From Thiohalomonas sp. (lineage in GTDB: Bacteria; Pseudomonadota; Gammaproteobacteria; GRL18), in the NCBI GenBank assembly GCA_023864145.1, contig JAIVER010000065.1, forward strand, positions 1 to 6,756: a stretch of DNA of 6,756 bases, written 5' to 3'. The notes beneath the pieces are model-generated. The model was not told the DNA's origin. It worked only from the letters and a program-made list of their open reading frames with translations, and did not search any database. Shown in pieces: positions 1-6,658 of this stretch. Position 1 is the stretch's first letter. The number at the start of each line of letters is the position of its first letter. The position numbers and the translations under genes were made by a program.

Positions 1-111
1 AGAGCAAAGTAGGATGGCTTTGATTCTATCTCGTTCTTTTCCATTTCCAGAATGCTTATGTTGCATTTCTAGAGCTGATTTTTCATGGGCAGTGAGAGTA
101 ATTTGCGTCAT
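1..111 (-). CDS. IS630-family transposase, N-terminal fragment (runs off left edge)
   Basis: The first 37 codons of a transposase are open from the ATG at 111 to the window edge. The protein begins MTQITLTAHEKSALEM and continues to a segment reading KERDRIKAILLCS. That segment resembles the basic helix before the helix-turn-helix of IS630-type transposases, where an R-x-R-I-K-A-I-L-L pattern is common. The DDE catalytic part lies outside the window, so integrity cannot be judged. No strong Shine-Dalgarno precedes the ATG. The product would bind the IS ends and catalyse cut-and-paste transposition into TA. The family call rests on the N-terminus and the TA-flanked end, not on catalytic residues. 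Confidence 0.72.
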   Translation of the reverse strand, partial: MTQITLTAHEKSALEMQHKHSGNGKERDRIKAILLCS

Positions 112-133
112 TGGATAATTTTGATCTTCTTCT

Positions 134-158
134 CTATGAAAATCAAGCATTTTCATAG
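134..158. repeat. Subterminal hairpin in left IS end
   Basis: A perfect 10-bp inverted repeat (CTATGAAAAT / ATTTTCATAG) with a 5-nt loop lies 10 bp inside the IS terminus and upstream of the transposase start. The right copy has the same structure with 9 paired bases. It could be a transposase binding site, or a structure that blocks translation from read-in transcripts; the sequence does not distinguish these. Confidence 0.6.
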
Positions 159-186
159 GTCATGGGTATATAATTTCCACTATTTC

Positions 187-215
187 CCATTATTTTAAAA
201 GTTAAAAAATAATGG
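187..215. repeat. Inverted repeat overlapping the tRNA-Ser 3' end
   Basis: Perfect 10-bp arms CCATTATTTT (187-196) and AAAATAATGG (206-215) are separated by 9 nt. The right arm includes the encoded CCA of the tRNA. In the minus-strand transcript the CCA is followed at once by UUAUUUUUU, then the other arm. This might help 3'-end formation, but the stem is almost all A-U and no U tract follows it, so it is not a classical terminator. The 171-212 stretch between the tRNA and the IS holds nothing else. Confidence 0.45.
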
Positions 216-305
216 CGAAGAGGGGGGGATTCGAACCCCCGATACGGCTACAAACCGTATACTCCCTTAGCAGGGGAGCGCCTTCAGCCACTCGGCCACC
301 TCTCC
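213..305 (-). tRNA. tRNA-Ser(GCU)
   Basis: A complete 93-nt class II tRNA with a long variable arm. The acceptor stem GGAGAGG pairs with CCTCTTC (one G-U), followed by discriminator G and an encoded CCA at 215-213. The anticodon stem is CTCCC/GGGAG around loop CTGCTAA, giving anticodon GCT (271-269), which reads AGC and AGU. The variable arm is an ATACGG/CCGTAT stem. The T arm is GGGGG-TTCGAAT-CCCCC, and the D arm carries the usual GCCGAGTGG core. In many gammaproteobacteria this tRNA sits directly after csrA (serV in E. coli) and is followed by tRNA-Arg genes; here an IS end begins 44 bp downstream and no tRNA-Arg is visible. Confidence 0.97.
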
Positions 306-318
306 AAGATTGAACGAC

Positions 319-347
319 AGGATACCTTTAGTTGAGACGAAGGTAAA
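319..347 (-). promoter_or_regulatory. Candidate promoter of tRNA-Ser
   Basis: On the minus strand TTTACC (347-342, 4 of 6 matches to the -35 consensus) and TATCCT (324-319, 4 of 6) are 17 bp apart. They would place initiation a few bases before the mature tRNA 5' end at 305. This matters because no convincing terminator separates csrA from the tRNA, so the tRNA may be served both by read-through and by its own promoter. Confidence 0.4.
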
Positions 348-402
348 GTCTTTTTTAGCTTTTTATATTTATTAATAAGATGCTCTAATTCAGGGAGCTT
401 AG

Positions 403-594
403 CTATTCTTCATCATCATTTTCAGGTGATTTTTCACGCTGAATACGATCATAAATCTCTTCACGATGTACTGAAACATCTTTAGGCGCATCGATGCCAA
501 TACGAACCTGATTTCCCTTCACTCCTAATACGGTGATATGTACGTCATCACCAATAATCAATGTTTCACCAACACGGCGAGTTAAAATTAACAC
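403..594 (-). CDS. csrA: Carbon storage regulator CsrA (RsmA family)
   Basis: A 63-residue small RNA-binding protein, against 61 in E. coli. CsrA acts as a dimer on GGA-containing hairpin loops in mRNA leaders and changes translation or stability of transcripts for carbon metabolism, motility and biofilm. The diagnostic core is complete: N-terminal [15 protein letters not shown], then [17 protein letters not shown] and VSVHREEIY, including Arg44 of the VHREEI segment used in RNA contact; the tail is acidic (ENDDEE). The start is the GTG at 594, because it follows AAGGAGA with 6 nt spacing and gives the conserved N-terminus. An in-frame upstream ATG would add six residues and overlap the ribosome binding site. 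The GGA in that site is typical of CsrA autorepression. Downstream only a weak 4-bp hairpin (382-398, no T tract) is seen. Confidence 0.96.
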   Translation of the reverse strand: MLILTRRVGETLIIGDDVHITVLGVKGNQVRIGIDAPKDVSVHREEIYDRIQREKSPENDDEE

Positions 595-600
595 TATGGT

Positions 601-607
601 TCTCCTT
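601..607 (-). promoter_or_regulatory. csrA ribosome binding site
   Basis: AAGGAGA is placed 6 nt before the GTG at 594. It decides the start codon, and its GGA could be a CsrA self-binding site. Confidence 0.8.
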
Positions 608-624
608 TGCACTTAATAGCAAAT

Positions 625-630
625 ATTATA
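625..630 (-). promoter_or_regulatory. Candidate csrA -10 element with upstream direct repeats
   Basis: A perfect TATAAT on the minus strand lies 31 bp before the csrA start codon. No good -35 exists at 17 bp; the best is TTAATA at 15 bp. Two direct copies of TAGCTTA sit just upstream, at 654-648 and 640-634, 14 bp apart, and could be an activator or repressor site. This supports a promoter for csrA separate from lysC. Confidence 0.4.
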
Positions 631-723
631 TTTGTAAGCTAGAAATATTAAGCTAAACGCTTAGTTAGTGACAGTTATTTTTTACAACTAGTTCACAATA
701 AGTACAATAGTGCTAAAAAAGGT

Positions 724-761
724 AAATGTCATCTTTTTCTTACATTTTATTAAAAAAGATG
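724..761 (-). other. Alternative A/T-rich hairpins after lysC
   Basis: Two mutually exclusive inverted repeats lie in the lysC-csrA gap. CATCTTTTT/AAAAAGATG uses 753-761 and 730-738 with a 14-nt loop. AAATGT/ACATTT uses 742-747 and 724-729 and is followed 3 nt later by T6 (720-715) on the minus strand. The second could be a weak intrinsic terminator of lysC, but its stem has only one G-C pair. The rest of 613-777 shows no gene. Confidence 0.3.
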
Positions 762-777
762 GCTTCATATCAAAGTT

Positions 778-2037
778 TTATACAGTTTTTTGCTCTAAAC
801 CAAAAGCTGAATGCAGCGTTCTGACACCCAGTTCCAGGTATTTTTCATCCACAACGACAGATATTTTTATTTCTGACGTTGAAATCATATTAATATTAAT
901 ACCTTCCTCAGCCAATGTTTTAAACATTTTGCTGGCAATACCTGCATGAGAACGCATACCCACACCGACCAGAGAAATTTTGACAATTTTATCATCACCT
1001 TGAACTTCTCTTGCCCCTAAATCTTTTGCTACTTCAGTCAAAACTTGTTTTGCATCTTCAAAATCATTGCGGTGTACAGTAAAGGTAAAATCAGTGGTTC
1101 CATCAGCACTGATATTTTGAATAATCATATCGATTTCAACATTACTGTCACCAATAGGACCTAAGATACTATAGGCAACACCAGGCTTATCCGGAACACC
1201 CAGAATAGTAAGTTTGCCTTCATCACGATTAAAGGCTATACCAGAAATCAATGCTTGTTCCATTTCGTCTTCCTCGTAGGTAATTAGGGTGCCATTGTTG
1301 GAATCATTAGAGCTGTCATCCAAAGCAAAATTTGGCTCATCAAAACTTGAGAGTACTCTTAGAGGCACATTATATTTGCCTGCAAATTCCACCGCTCTAA
1401 TCTGCAGCACTTTAGAGCCAAGGCTGGCCATTTCCAGCATTTCTTCAAAAGTAATCTTATCAAGACGTCTTGCTTCAGGCACAACACGAGGGTCAGTGGT
1501 ATAAACGCCATCAACATCAGTATATATCTGACATTCATCTGCTTTAAGCGCTGCCGCTAATGCGACAGCAGTGGTGTCTGAACCTCCTCGACCCAATGTC
1601 GTTATATTGCCATCTTCATCGACACCCTGAAATCCGGCAACAACAATAACCCGACCTTCATTCAAATTATTGCGCATATTCTTTTCTTCAATATCCAGAA
1701 TACGTGCTTTATTATGTGCACTATCCGTCAGAATATGGACTTGTGTTCCAGTATAAGAACGCGCAGGAACAGCACGTTTATTGAGAGCCATACTCAGCAA
1801 TGCGATAGTGACTTGTTCGCCTGTTGATAATAAAACGTCATACTCTCTGGCATGAGGTTTTTCATCAATACTTTGTGCTAATGCAACCAGACGATTAGTC
1901 TCGCCGCTCATAGCAGAAACAACAACGACTATGTCATCACCATGGTCACGAAATTTTTTTATCCGCTCAGCGACATTTTCAATACGATCAACTGTGCCGA
2001 CCGATGTACCACCAAATTTTTGAACTATTAGAGCCAT
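778..2037 (-). CDS. lysC: Aspartate kinase (aspartokinase, two C-terminal ACT domains)
   Basis: A 419-residue cytoplasmic enzyme that phosphorylates aspartate with ATP, the first step to lysine, threonine, methionine and diaminopimelate. The kinase domain (about 2-240) has KFGGTSVG at 7-14, the STGEQ segment at 71-75, GRGGSDTTA at 149-157 and DVDGVYTTDPR at 174-184. Two ACT domains follow (about 266-340 and 350-419), the usual site of lysine and/or threonine feedback; the second holds the VGVGM turn at 357-361. Length fits the monofunctional Pseudomonas/Bacillus-II/Corynebacterium type. The ATG at 2037 is chosen because it gives the conserved MALIVQKFGGTSVG; the open frame continues 16 codons into alaS without family similarity. 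It begins 23 bp after the alaS stop, so it is probably co-transcribed. Confidence 0.96.
   Translation of the reverse strand: MALIVQKFGGTSVGTVDRIENVAERIKKFRDHGDDIVVVVSAMSGETNRLVALAQSIDEKPHAREYDVLLSTGEQVTIALLSMALNKRAVPARSYTGTQVHILTDSAHNKARILDIEEKNMRNNLNEGRVIVVAGFQGVDEDGNITTLGRGGSDTTAVALAAALKADECQIYTDVDGVYTTDPRVVPEARRLDKITFEEMLEMASLGSKVLQIRAVEFAGKYNVPLRVLSSFDEPNFALDDSSNDSNNGTLITYEEDEMEQALISGIAFNRDEGKLTILGVPDKPGVAYSILGPIGDSNVEIDMIIQNISADGTTDFTFTVHRNDFEDAKQVLTEVAKDLGAREVQGDDKIVKISLVGVGMRSHAGIASKMFKTLAEEGININMISTSEIKISVVVDEKYLELGVRTLHSAFGLEQKTV
1261..1275 (-). promoter_or_regulatory. Internal ribosome binding site and ATG in lysC (possible beta subunit start)
   Basis: Within lysC, GAGGA (1275-1271) stands 7 nt before an in-frame ATG at 1263 (Met259). 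Translation from it would give 161 residues covering both ACT domains and no kinase domain. In Bacillus subtilis and Corynebacterium glutamicum the lysC beta subunit arises from just such an internal start at the same place in the protein. Whether it is used here is inferred from spacing and position only. Confidence 0.55.
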
Positions 2038-2060
2038 ATCAATAAGTCCCGGAAAGTCGC

Positions 2061-4679
2061 CTATTTTAACTGATTTTCTACCCAAGATGGAACAGCAGAA
2101 AGTGCTTTTTCTAAGTTTTCTGGTTGATTTCCACCTGCCATAGCCATATCGGGGCGCCCGCCGCCTTTACCGCCTACCTGACAAGCTACACTATTAAGGA
2201 GATCACCTGCTTTTATCCGTTTTATCGAGTCCTTACTGACACCGGCTGCAAGGCTGACTTTATCTCCATTAACTACCGCTAAAACAATAGCACAGCTCCC
2301 CAATTTGCTCTTAAGCTGGTCCATGGTATTACGTAAACCTTTTGCATCAACACCATGCAATTTAGCGGCTAATACATTAATGCCATTGATCTGGATCGCA
2401 TTATCGGTCAATTCGCTACCCTGAGCATTAGCTAATTTACCTTTGAGCTGGTCCAGTTCTTTTTCCAGTTTTCTGGAGCGTTCGATCAAGGCTGACACTC
2501 TATCAAACATTAAATCACGATTGACTTTGAGCAAAGCTACAGTACTATCAATTTGTTGTTCATTATGTTCGATATAAGTGAGTGCACCCTGTCCTGTTAC
2601 TGCTTCGATGCGTCGAACCCCTGCTGCCACACCGCTTTCTGAAGTAATTTTCAGCAAACCAACATCACCAGTACGAGTAACATGAGTACCACCGCATAAT
2701 TCAATAGAAAAATCACTCATACTCAACACTCGTACATCGTACGCATATTTTTCACCGAATAATGCCATGGCACCGCTTTCTTTAGCAGCATCCACATTCA
2801 TGATTTTTGTTTCAACTAAATGGTTCTTACGAATATGCTGATTCACCAGTGTTTCAATCGCTTGCAACTGCTCTGAATTAATGCCTTCAAAATGAGAGAA
2901 GTCAAAGCGCAGTTTTGTATGGTCAACCAGTGAGCCTTTTTGCTGAACATGATCACCCAGAATATTTATTAATGCTGAATGTAATAAATGAGTCGCTGAA
3001 TGATTGCAGGCAATCTCATTGCGTTGTATTGAATTGACCTGGCTATTAACCATCTCATCTGTTTTAAGCGAACCTTTGACTAATTGTCCAATATGAACAA
3101 ATACATCACCATTTTTTTGTGTACTGCTAACTTTAAACTCGGCATTTGCAGTACTGATAACGCCAGTATCGCCAACCTGTCCACCGGATTCACCATAAAA
3201 AGGTGTACGGTCAAGAATGATCATTGCTGATTGTTTATCGCTTAGGGTGTCGCTCTGCTCAGCATCAACAATAATATTAAGCACTTTGCTATTAGTGCTT
3301 TGTAAATCATCATAGCCTAAAAATTCTGTCTTACCTTCTAACTCAATGGCATCATTATAATCAATATCAAATGAGCTGGACGCACGAGCCATTTCACGTT
3401 GTTTTTCCATGGCTGTTTCATAGGCATCACGGTCAATATCCAGATTATGTTCACGTGCCACATCGGCAGTAAGATCAACGGGAAAACCATAAGTATCATA
3501 AAGTTTAAAAACAACATCACCGGGAATAATCTTAGATTTGAGCTGTTTAATCTCCAGCTCTAAAATATGCATTCCCTGATCAAGAGTTTCTGCAAAACGG
3601 ATTTCTTCCTGTTTGAGTACTTTTTCAACTTGTGCCTGTGCCTTAGTCAACTCAGGATAAGCTTCGCCCATTTCCTGCTGCAGCACATCCACTAATTTAT
3701 AAAAGAAAGGTTCTCTAAGGCCCAGCTTATGTCCATGGCGAATAGCCCGACGAATAATACGCCGCAATACATAACCACGCCCCTCATTCGATGGAATAAT
3801 ACCATCAACAATCAGGAAGGAGCAGGCACGAATATGATCGGCTATGACACGTAGTGATTTATTTTCCAGATCATCACAATCAGCTAATTTAGCAATGGTT
3901 TTGATAATATGCTGGAACAAATCAATTTCATAATTATTGTGTACGCCCTGCAAAATGGCCGCCAGACGTTCCATACCCATTCCTGTATCAACATATGGGT
4001 GAGGTAGTTCATGCATTGTTCCGGATTTGTCCCGGTTATATTGCATAAAGACCAGATTCCAGATTTCGATATAGCGATCGCCATCTTCTTCTGGGGTACC
4101 GGGTGGACCTCCTGGTATATGTTCACCATGATCATAAAAAATTTCACTGCAGGGACCACAAGGACCCGTATCACCCATTGACCAGAAATTGTCTTTAGCG
4201 CCAATTTTTGAAAAACGGTCCGGTGAAACTTTCATTTCATTAAGCCAGATATCAGTGGCCTCATCATCATTTTCAAAAACCGTCACCCAGAGTCGTTCTT
4301 CTAGCAAACCAATGGTTTTTGTCAAGAAATCCCAGGCATATTGAATGGCTTCACCTTTAAAATAATCACCAAAACTGAAGTTACCCAGCATTTCAAAAAA
4401 CGTATGATGTCTTGCAGTATAGCCAACATTTTCTAAATCATTATGTTTGCCGCCAGCACGCACACAACGCTGACTGCTGGTCGCACGTTTGTAGTTACGC
4501 TTCTCCTGCCCCAGGAAAACATCTTTAAACTGAACCATACCCGCATTGGTGAATAGTAAAGTCGGATCATTACCCGGGACTAGCGGACTACTGTTAACCC
4601 GTTTGTGGTCGTGTGCTTCAAAGAACTCAAGAAAAACGCTGCGAAGCTGTGCACTTGTTTTGATTGAACCATTTGCCAT
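2061..4679 (-). CDS. alaS: Alanyl-tRNA synthetase
   Basis: A complete 872-residue class II synthetase (E. coli: 876) that charges tRNA-Ala and clears mischarged Ser/Gly-tRNA-Ala. In order: aminoacylation core (about 1-240) with [15 protein letters not shown] (43-57), the [18 protein letters not shown] stretch (90-107), CGPCSEI (174-180) and the motif 3 segment [10 protein letters not shown] (233-242); tRNA-recognition helices (about 250-440) with [11 protein letters not shown] (306-316); editing domain with zinc-type ligands HSATH (His560, His564) and CGGTH (Cys662, His666); a coiled-coil stretch around 725-755; and a C-Ala domain ending with glycine-rich [15 protein letters not shown] (837-851). 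All key residues are present. The ATG at 4679 has only a weak GAGAA-type ribosome binding site. It lies 20 bp after recX and 23 bp before lysC. Confidence 0.98.
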   Translation of the reverse strand: MANGSIKTSAQLRSVFLEFFEAHDHKRVNSSPLVPGNDPTLLFTNAGMVQFKDVFLGQEKRNYKRATSSQRCVRAGGKHNDLENVGYTARHHTFFEMLGNFSFGDYFKGEAIQYAWDFLTKTIGLLEERLWVTVFENDDEATDIWLNEMKVSPDRFSKIGAKDNFWSMGDTGPCGPCSEIFYDHGEHIPGGPPGTPEEDGDRYIEIWNLVFMQYNRDKSGTMHELPHPYVDTGMGMERLAAILQGVHNNYEIDLFQHIIKTIAKLADCDDLENKSLRVIADHIRACSFLIVDGIIPSNEGRGYVLRRIIRRAIRHGHKLGLREPFFYKLVDVLQQEMGEAYPELTKAQAQVEKVLKQEEIRFAETLDQGMHILELEIKQLKSKIIPGDVVFKLYDTYGFPVDLTADVAREHNLDIDRDAYETAMEKQREMARASSSFDIDYNDAIELEGKTEFLGYDDLQSTNSKVLNIIVDAEQSDTLSDKQSAMIILDRTPFYGESGGQVGDTGVISTANAEFKVSSTQKNGDVFVHIGQLVKGSLKTDEMVNSQVNSIQRNEIACNHSATHLLHSALINILGDHVQQKGSLVDHTKLRFDFSHFEGINSEQLQAIETLVNQHIRKNHLVETKIMNVDAAKESGAMALFGEKYAYDVRVLSMSDFSIELCGGTHVTRTGDVGLLKITSESGVAAGVRRIEAVTGQGALTYIEHNEQQIDSTVALLKVNRDLMFDRVSALIERSRKLEKELDQLKGKLANAQGSELTDNAIQINGINVLAAKLHGVDAKGLRNTMDQLKSKLGSCAIVLAVVNGDKVSLAAGVSKDSIKRIKAGDLLNSVACQVGGKGGGRPDMAMAGGNQPENLEKALSAVPSWVENQLK

Positions 4680-4699
4680 ATGACACTTTTTCTCGTTAC

Positions 4700-5146
4700 T
4701 TAATTTTTTAAAAATTTATCGTTATTAAACAGTCTGCAAATAAATTCGCCGCTAAAAGCACGTTGATAGAGAAAACGTGAGTGTTTACTTTTTTCTTTAT
4801 AATCTTCTGGGAATTGAACACCAAAACGTTTGTTACGCACAGCTTCAATATGTTGCTGCCAGAAGTCATAGGACTCATCCAGATAATCATTGGTTAATTC
4901 ACTGGAAATACCGCGCTGCATCAATTCATGACGAATTTTAACCGGGCCGGAACCGCTATTAATTCGCGAGCGAATAAAGCACTGTGTAAATCGAGCTTCA
5001 TCCAATAAATTATCATCGATTAATTGCTCTAATACGACTTCTATTAATTTGTCTAAATGTAATAAATCGTCATGTTTACTGAACTTTTTTTTTAGTTTTT
5101 GTCGTAATTCGACAATACTGTGTTCACGGCCCGCCAGAATATTCAT
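4700..5146 (-). CDS. recX: RecA regulator RecX, N-terminally shortened by an in-frame stop
   Basis: RecX binds RecA filaments and limits their growth and ATPase activity. The 148 residues readable from the ATG at 5146 hold the family core: [15 protein letters not shown] (4-18), LLDEARF (47-53), [19 protein letters not shown] (57-75), RGI (78-80), a KRFG turn (106-109) and [13 protein letters not shown] (124-136). The usual N-terminus lies in the same frame upstream (ATG at 5197, after AGGGA) but is interrupted by TAA at 5152-5150. Pseudomonas-type RecX reads A-V-R-R-T-A-M-D-L-L-A-R-R-E-H at this point, and here the stop takes the place of the T. Undisrupted, the protein would be 165 residues (E. 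coli: 166). The ATG lies one codon after the stop, so restart is plausible, and few structured residues would be lost. recA is not the upstream neighbour as is usual. Confidence 0.85.
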   Translation of the reverse strand: MNILAGREHSIVELRQKLKKKFSKHDDLLHLDKLIEVVLEQLIDDNLLDEARFTQCFIRSRINSGSGPVKIRHELMQRGISSELTNDYLDESYDFWQQHIEAVRNKRFGVQFPEDYKEKSKHSRFLYQRAFSGEFICRLFNNDKFLKN

Positions 5147-5149
5147 CGC

Positions 5150-5197
5150 TTAAATTCGAATAGCTCGACGTTCTTTTTTTTCGCTTTCGTTATCCAT
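5150..5197 (-). pseudogene. Original recX N-terminal codons ending in a premature TAA
   Basis: Fifteen codons (MDNESEKKERRAIRI) then TAA, in frame with recX. AGGGA stands 6 nt before the ATG, a better ribosome binding site than anything before the ATG at 5146. Charged residues followed by R-A-I-R fit the ordinary RecX start. The stretch contains an A8 run (minus strand, 5181-5174). A single substitution (for example TCA or ACA to TAA by one or two changes) explains the stop; a frameshift does not, because the frame is unchanged on both sides. It may now act as a short leader coupled to recX. Confidence 0.65.
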
Positions 5198-5210
5198 GCA
5201 GTTTCCCTGC
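5198..5210 (-). promoter_or_regulatory. Hairpin presenting GGA over the upstream recX start
   Basis: Minus-strand GCAG-GGAAA-CTGC directly abuts the ATG at 5197. The loop carries GGA and overlaps the ribosome binding site, which is the layout of CsrA/RsmA targets. The match to the CANGGANG consensus is CAGGGAAA (last base differs) and the stem has only 4 bp, so this is a candidate only. Confidence 0.3.
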
Positions 5211-5313
5211 CTTGGCGCGCCTTAAGGGAGAAGCCAGAAAGGCTGGAATTTTATCATATTATTGACTTTAATAGCTATATAAAGTGGGCCGCCAAATCCG
5301 CTAATATAAACAA
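5211..5313. other. hupE-recX intergenic region with overlapping palindromes
   Basis: Two 8-bp palindromes overlap, GGCGCGCC (5214-5221) and CCTTAAGG (5220-5227), a GC-rich patch in AT-rich surroundings. A small AGCC/GGCT hairpin sits at 5232-5244. The minus strand has an A/T-rich part around 5250-5280 that could hold a promoter for the recX operon, but no -35/-10 pair is convincing. No RecA C-terminal coding remnant was recognised. Confidence 0.35.
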
Positions 5314-6474
5314 CTAAAACTGAATCCTGTCATATGTCCAGTAAAGGCCTGTTATAGCGATAAGTAAAGAGCCTGGAATAAGCACACTCTTTCTGTATTG
5401 CTGCTCATTTGCCAATTGCTTGCGCAGTAAGTGAGCAATAAAAAAATAGGCCAGAAAAATAATAGCCACCTGAGCAATTTCAACCCCGACATTAAAGCTG
5501 ATTAATGCGGCAGCAAAGTCATTTTCCGGCATTCCAAAGTCAGATAACACACTGGCAAAGCCCATACCATGCAATAAGCCGAAGATAAAGACGATAACTA
5601 AACGGCTTTTATGCAGCTTAGGTGTGACAATATTTTCTATACCTATATAGGCGATTGACAGTGCAATGAGCGGTTCTACAATATTGGCCGGCAGATTAAT
5701 CACACCATTCATTGAAAGCCCGAGAGTAATGGTATGGGCAACCGTAAACATAGTCTCTTGCCATAATAAAGCCTTCATCCTAGTACTGAGAAGAAAAATC
5801 CCAAAAATAAAAAGAATGTGATCAAGACCTTTGGGAAGAATATGTTCAAAGCCAGAGACGAGATAGGTTGTCACTACCTGAAAAAATGTTTGCTGAGTAA
5901 ATACTTCCGTCAGTGAAAAGGGTTTACTGACTTCATCATTTTTGAGCCATTGCCAGGGTGACCAGTGCCATTTTTCATTAACTTCATCGACCTGACGTAC
6001 ACGAACTGCATTATCACCAAATCGTAAAGGATAGTACCAGGTCAATGATTGAGCAGTGCTAGGTACCAGACCTTCGACAAGAATAAGACTGAGCCTCGGC
6101 ACTTTGACATAGCCCGGTTCAGGGATATCTACTGTCTTAATTTGAAATTTTGACGGTTGATCATCAAATGCAATTTTAATTTCCTGTAATAAATCTTTCT
6201 CAAAAGAGCGAAATGCCTGCCGTAATTGTTCTGCCGGCATAACTCGAAAATCATCATAAGCCTGAGCATTTGGCGCATCTTTAGTATTTTTATAGCGGCT
6301 GTTAATGCCGGTTAACAGTGCTTCGATGCTGGCTCGAAGCTCTATTTGAAACGTACCATCTGTTTTTACACTGATTTCAACCAAAGCAGGTTTAACAATA
6401 TCTGCAAAGCTCGACATTGGCAGCAAAGCGAAAAAAAATAAAACTACATAATAAAAAAATGACTTATTAACCAT
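5314..6474 (-). CDS. HupE/UreJ_2-family membrane protein with periplasmic domain
   Basis: A 386-residue protein. A signal peptide (1-24, basic MVNK, hydrophobic core, cut near SSFA-D) leads to a soluble domain (about 25-205, probably extracytoplasmic) and a C-terminal membrane domain with about six helices (roughly 213-230, 240-258, 263-283, 290-310, 320-348, 365-382). Family signatures are present: GFEHILPKGLDH (208-219), the FTVAHTITL helix (His247), VEPLIALSIAYIGIEN (267-282), FGLLHGMGFA (His302) and FNVGVEIAQ (327-335). HupE/UreJ relatives are linked to nickel or other metal uptake for hydrogenase or urease; members with this large N-terminal domain are mostly uncharacterised, so substrate is not assigned. 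No hydrogenase or urease gene is present. The ATG at 6474 gives a clean signal peptide; a frame from TTG at 6561 adds 29 unlikely residues. It occupies the usual place of recA. Confidence 0.82.
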   Translation of the reverse strand: MVNKSFFYYVVLFFFALLPMSSFADIVKPALVEISVKTDGTFQIELRASIEALLTGINSRYKNTKDAPNAQAYDDFRVMPAEQLRQAFRSFEKDLLQEIKIAFDDQPSKFQIKTVDIPEPGYVKVPRLSLILVEGLVPSTAQSLTWYYPLRFGDNAVRVRQVDEVNEKWHWSPWQWLKNDEVSKPFSLTEVFTQQTFFQVVTTYLVSGFEHILPKGLDHILFIFGIFLLSTRMKALLWQETMFTVAHTITLGLSMNGVINLPANIVEPLIALSIAYIGIENIVTPKLHKSRLVIVFIFGLLHGMGFASVLSDFGMPENDFAAALISFNVGVEIAQVAIIFLAYFFIAHLLRKQLANEQQYRKSVLIPGSLLIAITGLYWTYDRIQF

Positions 6475-6581
6475 AACCAACCAAACTAAAGAAAAAGATA
6501 AATTAAATAATCGTATTATATTGTTTCTACATGACTTTTTATAAAACAACTCTATTAACAATATAAATTACAAGGTATTTA

Positions 6582-6642
6582 AAAGCCTTTTAATAAAAAA
6601 TAACATATTTTTTATTCGTAGTTAACTAAAACAAAAGGCTTT
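6582..6642 (-). repeat. Nested inverted repeat in the hupE-like leader
   Basis: Outer arms AAAGCCTTTT (6582-6591) and AAAAGGCTTT (6633-6642) enclose a second perfect inverted repeat, AATAAAAAAT / ATTTTTTATT (6592-6601 and 6607-6616, 5-nt loop). The inner stem directly abuts the left outer arm, so a minus-strand RNA could form about 20 pairs with one 16-nt bulge. It lies 108 bp before the start codon and downstream of the candidate promoter at 6659-6686. It could be a structured leader, an operator, or a small mobile remnant. The rest of 6475-6660 shows no gene. Confidence 0.55.
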
Positions 6643-6658
6643 AATATTAAAAAAACAC

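Larger units (their letters stand above)
1..168 (-). mobile_element. IS630-like insertion sequence, left copy (5' end only)
   Basis: This is the 5' end of an insertion sequence that runs off the left edge. Its terminus is TACCCATGACC read on the minus strand, next to a TA at 169-170 that fits the TA target of IS630/Tc1-type elements. Reverse-complemented, it matches the right-hand copy (from 6668) at 85 of the 89 positions present in both, so the terminus is defined by where the match ends. The transposase starts 57 bp inside the end. Only one end is visible, so the target duplication and the full family assignment cannot be confirmed. Confidence 0.8.

Noticed and set aside
323..356. TACCTT/AAGGTA inverted repeat followed by T6 on the plus strand, as a terminator
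   Set aside because: No plus-strand gene leads into it; the stem is 6 bp with five bases before the T run, and the same bases form the candidate tRNA promoter.
710..949. Plus-strand open frame of 79 codons
   Set aside because: Antisense to the lysC 3' end, no ribosome binding site or family similarity; lysC explains the region.
1289..1504. Plus-strand open frame of 71 codons
   Set aside because: Lies fully antisense to the conserved lysC coding region.
2038..2085. Sixteen-codon upstream extension of lysC overlapping alaS
   Set aside because: The family N-terminus is M-x-L-I-V-Q-K-F-G-G; the extension has no counterpart and only reflects absence of a stop.
3338..3520. Minus-strand open frame of 60 codons in another frame
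   Set aside because: Inside the intact alaS gene; low-complexity translation without a recognisable domain.
3884..4204. Minus-strand open frame of 106 codons in another frame
   Set aside because: Inside alaS catalytic-domain coding; a shadow of the real frame.
4708..4890. Minus-strand open frame of 60 codons within recX
   Set aside because: Alternative frame of recX; the recX frame holds the RecX motifs to its end.
5120..5317. Plus-strand open frame of 65 codons across the recX 5' region
   Set aside because: Antisense to the recX N-terminus and spacer, no ribosome binding site, no similarity.
6475..6561. Twenty-nine-codon upstream extension of the hupE-like gene from TTG
   Set aside because: It would place a charged stretch before a clear signal peptide; the ATG at 6474 gives a normal exported protein.
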